A DNA stretch of 42,155 bases from a virus. The notes beneath the pieces are model-generated. The model was not told the DNA's origin. It made no database searches and saw only the letters and a program-made list of their open reading frames with translations. Positions 35,269 to 42,155 of the stretch are shown in pieces. Each line of letters starts with the position of its first letter. Within the stretch, counting starts at the first letter, position 1. A program made the translations under genes and the position numbers. Location of the stretch: IMG/VR virus record IMGVR_UViG_3300020156_000050, positions 1 to 42,155 of that record. One strand, written 5' to 3'.

Positions 35269-35574
35269 TCAGGCCTTGTTCTCGGGGGCGTCGGCAGCCT
35301 TGTTGTCGGGCTGCTTGGCCGCCTTCTCAGCCGCGTCGACGTCGGCCTGGTGGGCCTGGCCGCGCGCGGTCTCATCGAGCTTGTTGTCGGGCTCCTGAGA
35401 GTCCACGACCGGGGCGGGGTCCGCACCGGCGGGGGCGGACTCGGTCTCGACGCCGGAGCGCCGGACGAGCTTCGCACCCTTGGGGAAGCCGACCTCGCCG
35501 GCCACTTCCTTGTCCCACTGGAAGGTGCGCGACCCGAAGTTGGGGTCCTCGACCTTGTATTCCTGAAGCGCCAT
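35269..35574 (-). CDS. Small hypothetical protein with disordered acidic tail
   Basis: 101 residues. The first 45 residues look folded (EYKVEDPNFGSRTFQWDKEV); the rest is Ala/Asp/Lys-rich and probably disordered. Sits between capsid and adaptor genes, where some phages encode head fibre or decoration proteins. Start at 35574 rather than 35604, to use the GAGAAGGAGG site. Confidence 0.66.
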   Translation of the reverse strand: MALQEYKVEDPNFGSRTFQWDKEVAGEVGFPKGAKLVRRSGVETESAPAGADPAPVVDSQEPDNKLDETARGQAHQADVDAAEKAAKQPDNKAADAPENKA

Positions 35575-35604
35575 GCGCTCCTCCTTCTCGAGGTGGTGTC
35601 CCAA

Positions 35605-35631
35605 GGGCCGCCGGCGCTAGACCAGCGGCCC
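35605..35631 (-). terminator. Hairpin after the major capsid gene
   Basis: GGGCCGC / GCGGCCC stem (7 bp) with a 13-base loop. Like the one after the tail tube gene, it would leave capsid transcript in excess. Confidence 0.5.
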
Positions 35632-35643
35632 CCGGGGGGTAAC

Positions 35644-36837
35644 TCACGCGGTGAGCGTCAGCTTCACGAACGCGGTCGGACGGTACACCGCGAGGAGGAT
35701 GCGCTCCTCGGCCCGCAGGGCCACGCGGTTGTACTTGAAGTCGTCCTCGTTCGAGTTGGTCGAGTCGACCTGGATGCCACCCTTGCGGAACAGCTGGGCC
35801 GCCGTGCCGAACGCGCCGACCAGGACGGTGCCCTGGGCGATCGCGGGGGTCACGATGGTGCTGACGCCCCACAGCGGGGGGTTGCCGCCGGCGAACGGGC
35901 CGCCAGCGTAGTAGCGCTCGTCGCCGTCCTTCGCGAGGCGGAGGACCTCGTAGTCGGCCGGGTTGATGACGATGCCGTCAGCCGTCTCCTGCGCCGACCC
36001 GGTCGAGACCATGGTCAGGGCGTGGAAGATGGCGTCGAAGCCCTTCTGAGGCGTGTAGCCCGCGGAGGTCGCGTAGGTCTGGAGACCCGAGCGGTTCAGG
36101 ATACCGCGCAGGTTCGGGGCGGTACCCGAGCCGTTGAGGATCTGGTCCTCCTCGACCACCACGAGGCGGCCGACGAGCTGCGAGTTGATGACCGAGACCA
36201 GGTAGTCGGTGTCGCTCATGGCCTCGTCGGAGACCTTGGTGATGACCGCGATCTTCGACAGCGCCTCGGTGACCGGGCTGAAGTTGAAGTGGATCTGAGG
36301 CTTCAGACCCTCTTCGGCGACGGCCGCGGGCTCACCCTCGACCGCACCCTGCACCCAGTAGGTGAGGCTGGTGTTCTGCATCGCGCCCTGGCCGAGCAGG
36401 TTCGCGATGGTCAGGCGGCGCAGCGGGGTCGCGTAGACGCCACCGTACTGCACCTTGCCGTTGCCGTCCACCGTGTTGGTGTCGGTCGGCGCCTTGAACT
36501 CCGGAGCCGACGCGGTGCGCTGGCCCTGGCCCTTGAGGAACGCGGCCTGCGCGCCGGACTTGACGAAGTGCTCGCCGAGCGTGGCGGCCTTGGCGCCCGA
36601 GGGGGCGTCGGCCGAGTCGGTGACCTCGCCGGCCCCGCCCAGGTCGGCGACGGCCTGCATCAGCTTGGCGTTCTTCTCGCCGCGCTCGATGATGCCCTTG
36701 AGCTCGACCGCGCGGGCCGAGTCCTTCTCGATGTCAGCGGCTTCGGCGTCCGTGAGCTCACGGTTGGACGCCTTCACGCCCGCGACGATGGCGCTGAGCT
36801 TGGCCTGGATGGCGGCCAGTTCTGCCTTGGGGTCCAT
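35644..36837 (-). CDS. Major capsid protein (HK97 fold)
   Basis: 397 residues. Residues 1-~100 form a helical, charged delta-like scaffold (ADIEKDSARAVELKGIIERG) likely removed by the protease; the remainder has HK97 features, including LTYWVQGAVEGEPAAVAEEG (E-loop/N-arm region), a long spine helix region (SDEAMSDTDYLVSVINSQL) and AYRPTAFVKLTL at the end. GGGGAG precedes the ATG. Confidence 0.92.
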   Translation of the reverse strand: MDPKAELAAIQAKLSAIVAGVKASNRELTDAEAADIEKDSARAVELKGIIERGEKNAKLMQAVADLGGAGEVTDSADAPSGAKAATLGEHFVKSGAQAAFLKGQGQRTASAPEFKAPTDTNTVDGNGKVQYGGVYATPLRRLTIANLLGQGAMQNTSLTYWVQGAVEGEPAAVAEEGLKPQIHFNFSPVTEALSKIAVITKVSDEAMSDTDYLVSVINSQLVGRLVVVEEDQILNGSGTAPNLRGILNRSGLQTYATSAGYTPQKGFDAIFHALTMVSTGSAQETADGIVINPADYEVLRLAKDGDERYYAGGPFAGGNPPLWGVSTIVTPAIAQGTVLVGAFGTAAQLFRKGGIQVDSTNSNEDDFKYNRVALRAEERILLAVYRPTAFVKLTLTA

Positions 36838-36870
36838 GGGGACTCCCCTTTCGTGTGGTGTGGTTACGAC

Positions 36871-37611
36871 TCAGAGAGTCGAGATGAAGGACGCCGTCGC
36901 GAGAGCGGACTTGGTGCGCGCAGCGGCGGACTTGGCCTCCTGGCCCTCGTCCTCCCGCGACTTGCCCGAGCTGGCCTCGTCGTTGGTGTCGTTGGAGGCC
37001 TCGGCCGACTTGATGACGGCGCCGAGCGCCTCATAAGCCGAGCGGAGGGACTCCAGGTTCTTGGCGGAGAGGACCTTGCCGGCCTTGAGGGAGATGGACT
37101 CCTTCAGGGCCTTGACGGCCAGGACCTCCGTGTCGGAGTTGGCGCCGAACGGAACGACCGACGCCTCGTAGATCTTGACCTTGCGCAGCTCGCGGGCCGT
37201 CTTCTCGTCGCCGAGGTCCACGATCCCGTCCTCGAGCGTGTCGAAGGCGAAGGACATCTGGTTGATCCGGCGGCCCTTGAGCATCCGGTACACCTGCTTG
37301 GCCTTCGGGTTCTCGAGGTCCAGGACGGCGTGCACGAGAAGCCCGTGGTCGTCCTCCACCAGCGACTTGGCGTAGCCGAGGTTGCTGAAGGGGTCCACGA
37401 GGTCGTGCCCGAAGAGGATCGGCATGACGGCGTCGGACTTCTCCCACTCCGCGATGGAGTCGGCGAAGGCGCCCTTGGCGACCACGTCGCCATAGCTGTC
37501 GGGCTCGCGGGTCCAGGTGCTGACGTACGCCGTGAACTCGCCCTCAGCGAGGTCCACTCCGTCGTCGCCGGCAGCCTTGAGCCCGGTGAGCCGTACGGAC
37601 TTGAGGTCCAT
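36871..37611 (-). CDS. Prohead (capsid maturation) protease, HK97 U35 type
   Basis: 246 residues. ILFGHDLVDPFSNLG carries the catalytic His, INQMSFAFDT the Ser, and the segment YEASVVPFGANSDT is characteristic. The start at 37611 has TAGGAG upstream; the longer frame overlaps the portal gene. It cleaves the capsid scaffold domain and itself; the C-terminal Ala/Ser-rich tail is probably a targeting region. Confidence 0.88.
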   Translation of the reverse strand: MDLKSVRLTGLKAAGDDGVDLAEGEFTAYVSTWTREPDSYGDVVAKGAFADSIAEWEKSDAVMPILFGHDLVDPFSNLGYAKSLVEDDHGLLVHAVLDLENPKAKQVYRMLKGRRINQMSFAFDTLEDGIVDLGDEKTARELRKVKIYEASVVPFGANSDTEVLAVKALKESISLKAGKVLSAKNLESLRSAYEALGAVIKSAEASNDTNDEASSGKSREDEGQEAKSAAARTKSALATASFISTL

Positions 37612-37618
37612 GTTGCTC

Positions 37619-39634
37619 CTACTTGTCGTAGTTGATGTCGACGCCGCAGCCGCAGTTGCTGACGCCCTTGGCGCCGAGCACAGGGTCACCGGGCCACATG
37701 GCCCCGTTCGAGAACGGCTCGTCAATGGGGACCGTCTCGCCGCCCATGGCAGCGTGGCGGGAGTTGGGGAGGCCGGAGGCTACCCACGTCTTGGTCGGGC
37801 CCTTCTCCGCGGGCACCAGCTGCTTGGCCGCCTCGACGGCCGCGAAGGCGCCGATGAAGGTCAGCAGGGTGTTGGAGACGGTCTTGGCGTGGGACTTGGT
37901 GTCCTCGTAGACCGTAGCAGGGTCGGTGCCGTTCTCGAGGGCCTCCTCGTAGTGGTCCCGCACAGTGGCGTTGACCAGGTCGGCGCGGCTGTCCGCGACC
38001 GACTTGAGGAAGTTCTCGGTCCGGGCGACGGAGTAGTCGTCCGGGTTCAGGTCAGCACCAGCCGCTACCCGGCGTGCAGCACCAGCACTCTCCGTGAGGA
38101 GGTGCGGGAACAGCAGGCTCGAGAGCTCCTGGTTCCACTTCTTCTGGTTCCACCAGTCCGGCTCCGCCTTCTGGCCGATCCGGCCGAGCGTCACGCGCTT
38201 GACGCGCTCGAAGTAGTCCGCGAGGTCAGCCTCGAGGGCCGGGGACTCCAGCGCCTTCCGGCCGGAAGCAACCTCACCACGCGCACGGTCTCCGTGAGCC
38301 ATGCCGTTTGACTTGGGTGCCGCCTTGCCAGGGTCGCCAGTTTCCGCGGCCCCAGAGGAGACCGGAGCGTCGGCCGCCGGACCGTTGTTGCCGGCCGCAC
38401 CCATGTTCAGGGGGGCCAGGAGCTCGTCGCCGCCATCGATCGCCGACAGGTTGACCTTCTTGCGCGCCTCGTTCGGCGTCATGTAGGGGCCGCCGACAGC
38501 CTTGAACAGCTGCTCGGCCTCCTCCTGGAAGTCGCCCTGGAGCTTCTCGTGGATGTTCAGCTCGAAGTAGTGCGTCGAGGGCTCACCGATGATCGGGAGG
38601 AGGAACTGGTTGATCGTGTCCTCGACCTGCGCGACGGAGGGCCCGAGGGTCTCCGTGTAGAGCATCTTGCGGAACTCCTTGACCGACGCGAACGACGCCG
38701 TAGCGCCCTGCACGCCAACCATCGAAGGCGGGACGTGGTAGGCGCCAGCGACGGTCGCGAGGCTGAGGGTCGCGGCCTCGAGCCACTGCTCCTCCTTCGC
38801 GGTGAAGCCGACGCGCTTGAGCTCCATCCCGTCCTCGAGGAGGGGGGTGGAGCCAGCGTTGGCACCGGTGCCGGACCACGAGCTCTTCCAGTTCTGGATG
38901 AACTTGGCCTTGGCCTCGGGCGACCACTCGGGGGCGTCCTTCGGGCGAGACATGAACATGCCGACCCGGCCGCCGCGCGCCCACATCTGCTCGCGGAACT
39001 TCATGGCCGCGACCTGCTCGGCGAGGGTCGAGCGGAGCGACACGACCGCGGAGCTGCCCTTGGCGAAGGTCGTCGGCGAGTAGCCGCGGAAGACGACCGC
39101 GTCCGAAGCCTCGACGTAGTACCAGGTGTTGGAGCCGGGCTTCTGGACGCGGTAGCGCTCGGGCACGCCGAAGGCGTTCGACTTGTGGCCGGTGATCCAG
39201 GACCCCGGGATGGGGTCGATCTGCCAGCCCTTGTCGGTCAGCTTCGGGACCCAGATGGCGATGTCGTAGAGCGCGAGCTCGGAGAACAGGTGGGCGAAGA
39301 GGTCGTAGCCGGTCATGTAGTCGTTCGGCTTGTTCAGGAGCTGGGCCGCCTGCGAGGTGCGGACGCGCTCGCGCCCGTCGTCGGGACCGTGCCGGTAGAC
39401 GTGCCGGCCGAGCTGCGCGCCGTTGCGGGCGACGAAGCTCACGACCGTGCGGAGGTGCGGCTGGGTCTCGTACAGGTCGCCGGCCGTCATGCCTTCCACG
39501 AGGGACTGCGCGACGAGCGGGTCGTAGATGTTCAGGTCGGAAGCCAGCTGGCCGCCCACCCCGCCGGCCGCGTGCGGGCCCGAGCCCCAGAGGGTCTGCG
39601 TGGCCGCCTTGACGGCGTCTGCGAGCTTGCCCAT
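37619..39634 (-). CDS. Portal protein fused to a MuF-like C-terminal domain
   Basis: 671 residues, longer than a usual portal (about 400-500). Residues about 30-430 form an HK97-type portal (QAAQLLNKPNDYMTGYDLF; VAGAYHVPPSMVGV; ETLGPSVAQVEDTINQFL). A low-complexity linker (about 415-460) leads to a helical region and a MuF-type minor head domain ending in TKTWVASGLPNSRHAAMGG, FSNGAMWPGDP and SNCGCGVDI. It forms the packaging ring at the capsid vertex; the fused part probably lies inside the head. Confidence 0.88.
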   Translation of the reverse strand: MGKLADAVKAATQTLWGSGPHAAGGVGGQLASDLNIYDPLVAQSLVEGMTAGDLYETQPHLRTVVSFVARNGAQLGRHVYRHGPDDGRERVRTSQAAQLLNKPNDYMTGYDLFAHLFSELALYDIAIWVPKLTDKGWQIDPIPGSWITGHKSNAFGVPERYRVQKPGSNTWYYVEASDAVVFRGYSPTTFAKGSSAVVSLRSTLAEQVAAMKFREQMWARGGRVGMFMSRPKDAPEWSPEAKAKFIQNWKSSWSGTGANAGSTPLLEDGMELKRVGFTAKEEQWLEAATLSLATVAGAYHVPPSMVGVQGATASFASVKEFRKMLYTETLGPSVAQVEDTINQFLLPIIGEPSTHYFELNIHEKLQGDFQEEAEQLFKAVGGPYMTPNEARKKVNLSAIDGGDELLAPLNMGAAGNNGPAADAPVSSGAAETGDPGKAAPKSNGMAHGDRARGEVASGRKALESPALEADLADYFERVKRVTLGRIGQKAEPDWWNQKKWNQELSSLLFPHLLTESAGAARRVAAGADLNPDDYSVARTENFLKSVADSRADLVNATVRDHYEEALENGTDPATVYEDTKSHAKTVSNTLLTFIGAFAAVEAAKQLVPAEKGPTKTWVASGLPNSRHAAMGGETVPIDEPFSNGAMWPGDPVLGAKGVSNCGCGVDINYDK

Positions 39635-39644
39635 GGGGCCTCCT

Positions 39645-41210
39645 TTAGAGCATGAGGTCGAACTCGGCCGGCGCGTCCTCGTAAGCGGAACGCTTCACGA
39701 CGACCTCACGGTTGAGGAGGGCCCAGACGGCCGCGGTCGCGGCAACGAGGGGGCTGACGTCGGCTGGCGACTTCGACCGGTCCCAGAACCAGCTGTCGCC
39801 GGCGATCTTGGGAAGGGCGGTGTTGGCTGCGACGTCGAGAGCGGGCTGCGGCCGGTGGAAGGCCAGCGGGTCGTGCTTCTCGTCGTCGTCCAGGTGGGTG
39901 ATGAGGTCGTAGAACTGGCCGGTGCCGCGGCCGAGGTCCGTCCCGCCCCAGTGGGCGGTCGGGAGGTCGGACTCGTCCAGCGCGTCGGTGAGCGACGAGA
40001 CGGGGGCGCCCGAGAGCTGCCAGGTCACGATGTCGGGCTTGCGCTTGCGGTCGGGCGACTTGAGCCAGGGGATGACCCACTCGGTGCCGGCGCGCGAGGC
40101 GACGACCTCGAAGTGGACCTTGCCGTCCGGCCGGTAGCCGGCGATCGCGATCCGGGTCATCGTGCGGTCCCACGAGGTGTCGATGCCGTAGGCGATGCGG
40201 GTCTTGTCGGCGAGCGCGGACTCAGGGTCCTTGCTGCCGTCCCAGGTGCCAGAGGGGAACGGGCCCTCGATGGCTCCGTCGAACCACTGGCAGAGCACCT
40301 CGGTGCGGAACTCCCACTCGGGGTCGGAGTTGAGCGCGGAGATGATGGCCTTCTCGGTGATCGTGTAGCCGAGGGAGGGGTTGGCCTCCTGCCAGCCGGC
40401 GCGGTCGCGGATGGACCGGCCAGGGGCGGCGCTCCACTCAAAGATGCCGATGGAGTCGTCCTGAGGCAGCTCGTCGTCCTCGAGGTCGATGACCTCCTCC
40501 TCGATGGGCTCGCCCGTGGCCGGGTCGACCCAGAGGCCGTCAGGGTCACCGAGCGTGCGGTGGGCCTGGCGCCGGAGGTGGCGGAGGACGATGGAGGAGA
40601 CGTCGCCGGCGTTGGAGAGGGCGAAGACGATGGAGTTGTCGCGGGCCATGGTGGTCTTGGAGATGGCCGACCAGGCCTTCCAGGTCTGGTGCTCGCGGAG
40701 CTCGTCCAGCATGACCAGGTCGCCGGAGAGACCACGGCCGCCGCGACGGGTCGCAGCCTGCACCTTCCAGCGCGAGCCGTTGGACAGCTCGAGCGCCTTG
40801 GAGCCGCGCTGCTGGACCACGCGGGTCTTCTGCTGCACCAGCTCCTCGTCGCCCTCGACCATGTCCACGCCGCCCTGCCAGACCTCCTCGGCGATGTCGA
40901 GGTTCTGGGCGGTGCTGAGGATGAGGGGGACCTCGACCACGTACATGAAGAAGAGGGCCAGGAGCTGCGCGAAGGTCGACTTGCCGTTCTGGCGGGCGAC
41001 CAGCAGGATGACCGTGCGGAAGCGGAACTGGCCGTTGGGCAGGAGCTCGAGCATGTGCTTGCCGAGCCAGTCCTGCCAGGGGAGGAGCGGGGTCTCGCGC
41101 TCCGCGCAGAACTCCGCGAAGGCGAAGCCGAGGGTGGTCTCAGGCGTCAGCTCGCGCAGGGGCGGGGTGTAGACCCGCGGCACCTGGTTGCCGAGTAGCG
41201 CCTGCGCCAT
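39645..41210 (-). CDS. terL: Terminase large subunit
   Basis: 521 residues. ATPase: Walker A VARQNGKST (71-79), Walker B DLVMLDE (164-170). C-terminal RNase H-like nuclease begins at IAYGIDTSWD (D344). It translocates DNA into the head and cuts it. The ATPase-nuclease order matches cos- and pac-type terminases alike, so the end type cannot be read from it. Confidence 0.93.
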   Translation of the reverse strand: MAQALLGNQVPRVYTPPLRELTPETTLGFAFAEFCAERETPLLPWQDWLGKHMLELLPNGQFRFRTVILLVARQNGKSTFAQLLALFFMYVVEVPLILSTAQNLDIAEEVWQGGVDMVEGDEELVQQKTRVVQQRGSKALELSNGSRWKVQAATRRGGRGLSGDLVMLDELREHQTWKAWSAISKTTMARDNSIVFALSNAGDVSSIVLRHLRRQAHRTLGDPDGLWVDPATGEPIEEEVIDLEDDELPQDDSIGIFEWSAAPGRSIRDRAGWQEANPSLGYTITEKAIISALNSDPEWEFRTEVLCQWFDGAIEGPFPSGTWDGSKDPESALADKTRIAYGIDTSWDRTMTRIAIAGYRPDGKVHFEVVASRAGTEWVIPWLKSPDRKRKPDIVTWQLSGAPVSSLTDALDESDLPTAHWGGTDLGRGTGQFYDLITHLDDDEKHDPLAFHRPQPALDVAANTALPKIAGDSWFWDRSKSPADVSPLVAATAAVWALLNREVVVKRSAYEDAPAEFDLML

Positions 41211-41211
41211 G

Positions 41212-41538
41212 TCAGCCTCCGGTCTGCTGGGCCTTCTTCGCCTGGTCCTTGATGAGCTGGAGCCGGCTGGCCTTCTTGGTGTCCGCCGCCGCGATGCCCA
41301 CGGCCTTGCGAGCGGCCGGCGTGGCCAGGAGCTCGCGGAGGATGGCGACCAGGTGCGGCGCGAGGTAGAGCGCCTTCGTCTTGTCGGTCGCGGACGCCGT
41401 GGGGTCGGCGAGGATGCTGTCGATCGACCGGGCGATGGAGCGGCCGGTCTCGATGATCGCGGCGTCCACCTTCTCGGTCTGCTTGTTGTCCTCGAGCGCC
41501 GCGTTGAACGCGGAGAGGAGGGACTGCTCGAGAGGCAT
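41212..41538 (-). CDS. terS: Terminase small subunit
   Basis: 108 residues, almost all helical (TEKVDAAIIETGRSIARSID; APHLVAILRELLATPAARKA), with a Lys-rich end. Placed directly before the large subunit with one base between. It should recognise the packaging site, perhaps in the gene-less stretch just upstream. Confidence 0.78.
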   Translation of the reverse strand: MPLEQSLLSAFNAALEDNKQTEKVDAAIIETGRSIARSIDSILADPTASATDKTKALYLAPHLVAILRELLATPAARKAVGIAAADTKKASRLQLIKDQAKKAQQTGG

Positions 41539-41750
41539 CAGGCGAACGCCGCCGAGGGAGCGACCTTCGCCACGACCTTGTCGGCGAGCCGGTCATCGGT
41601 GACGATGCCCCACAGCCGCAGCTTGGGCATGTACTCGTCGGCGTGGTGGCCGCAGTAGTGGAGCTCCAACTCGTTCTGCTCGAACTTGCTCACATGGACG
41701 AGGGAGCGCGCAGGGCAGCGCGGGCCGTCACACTGAATGAACTCGTCCAT
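41538..41750 (-). CDS. Small zinc-finger protein
   Basis: 70 residues. CDGPRCPAR (C7, C12) and LHYCGHHADE (C33, H35/H36) make a plausible zinc site like small actinobacterial DUF7455-type ribbons. ATG at 41750 chosen for the AAGGAGA site 7 bases upstream. First gene of the late operon, coupled by TGATG to the small terminase. Confidence 0.72.
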   Translation of the reverse strand: MDEFIQCDGPRCPARSLVHVSKFEQNELELHYCGHHADEYMPKLRLWGIVTDDRLADKVVAKVAPSAAFA

Positions 41751-42155
41751 GATGTCTCCTTGAAGGTTGGCCACCGACGCCCGCGGACGGTATGCTACGG
41801 GCGCCGGTGGAAGCACGTGCCTGGGTGCCGGCGCGACCGGCTGACGTCGCCCAGGGCGGCGGTCCCTGGCTCAGACCTAGACGTCAGGCTCCGCCGCGGT
41901 GGTCACCGCCGGTCTCACCCTCGCGGTTGCCCGCATCGGTGGTCTGGGCGGCGGCCCTCGCGGGTTGCCTGCGCCTAGGCTGGGCCTGAGGCGGTAGTGG
42001 GGGCGGCCGGTGTCGATCCGGCTGGCTACGGGGTTACGGCCCGCGCCGCAGGCTGCTGCTCGCCCGCGAAGCCCGGGGAGGGCTCGGGGGTACTTCCTTA
42101 TACCGCGCGCACGCGTCGCGCGATGGGGTGGGCCTCTCGCACACACACAAACCAT
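41751..42155. other. Gene-less terminal region (possible packaging site)
   Basis: 405 bases without a convincing gene; the open frame here has no domain or ribosome site. It contains a late promoter candidate (41792), the inverted pair CCGCCGCGG/CCGCCGG near 41892-41915, two AACC(C)GCGAGGG copies on the minus strand, a CGCGCGCACGCGTCGCGCG near-palindrome (about 42105-42123), and TATAAGGAAG-x-x-CCCCC on the minus strand, which resembles the repeat-element core. A cos/pac site next to terminase genes is plausible. Confidence 0.45.
41792..41797 (-). promoter_or_regulatory. -10 box (TAGCAT), candidate late promoter
   Basis: TAGCAT about 42 bases before the first late gene, leaving a leader with an AAGGAGA ribosome site. 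No other promoter-like box is seen before the structural operon. Confidence 0.5.

Noticed and set aside
41877-42155. Open frame at the right end
   Set aside because: Its Arg/Pro-rich product is typical of GC-rich shadow frames; no start signal or domain, and it runs off the window end.

Overview
The window reads as the essentially complete, GC-rich (roughly two-thirds G+C by eye) genome of a tailed, siphovirus-like actinobacteriophage, drawn in reverse: nearly every gene is on the minus strand, so transcription runs from the right end (terminase) to the left end (tRNAs, HNH). A GC-rich actinobacterial host is suggested by base composition, codon use, a phiC31 gp3-like gene, an M15/amidase lysin and TANNAT-type promoters; the genus cannot be fixed from sequence alone. 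No integrase or repressor is visible, so a lytic phage is most likely, although the window ends cannot be proven to be genome ends.

Right half, virion and lysis (41750 to 21892, minus strand): zinc-finger protein, small and large terminase, portal fused to a MuF-like domain, prohead protease, major capsid protein, a small acidic protein, four head-tail connector/tail terminator genes, major tail protein, tail-assembly chaperones with a -1 frameshift, tape measure with a C-terminal peptidase, distal tail protein, a Gp37-like/collar tail protein, two further tail proteins, a three-part endolysin and three membrane proteins (holin candidates). GC hairpins follow the capsid and tail tube genes.

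Left half, replication and nucleotide metabolism (21682 to 842, minus strand): UDG-superfamily protein, RecB/Cas4-like exonuclease, two more PD-(D/E)XK-like proteins, dimeric dUTPase/dCTPase, dNMP kinase, gp3-like protein, NrdH-type redoxin, primase-helicase, PolA-type DNA polymerase, a sigma factor, SprT-like protease, ParB-like protein, DHFR, and a thymidylate-synthase homologue carrying Asp where true TS has the substrate-selecting Asn. That last residue points to dCMP as substrate and hence possible cytosine modification of the phage DNA, with the dCTPase/dUTPase and kinase as plausible partners. Many ORFs are coupled by ATGA, GTGA or TGATG overlaps.

Between these units a repeated design appears: a GC hairpin, then a TANNAT box, then ATG six bases later (leaderless start). 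The same box drives four isolated plus-strand loci (8332, 15670-16273, 18367, 32064), which look like morons; one encodes a HicA-like protein. A 125-bp element with a 52-bp identical core occurs twice (5651-5773, 21768-21892).

The far left end carries a tRNA array. tRNA-Gln and tRNA-Asn are conventional, but upstream of them two tRNA bodies have their halves in reverse order: 3' half, CCA, 5' half, open at the anticodon loop. These circularly permuted tRNA-like units are the most unusual thing in the window.
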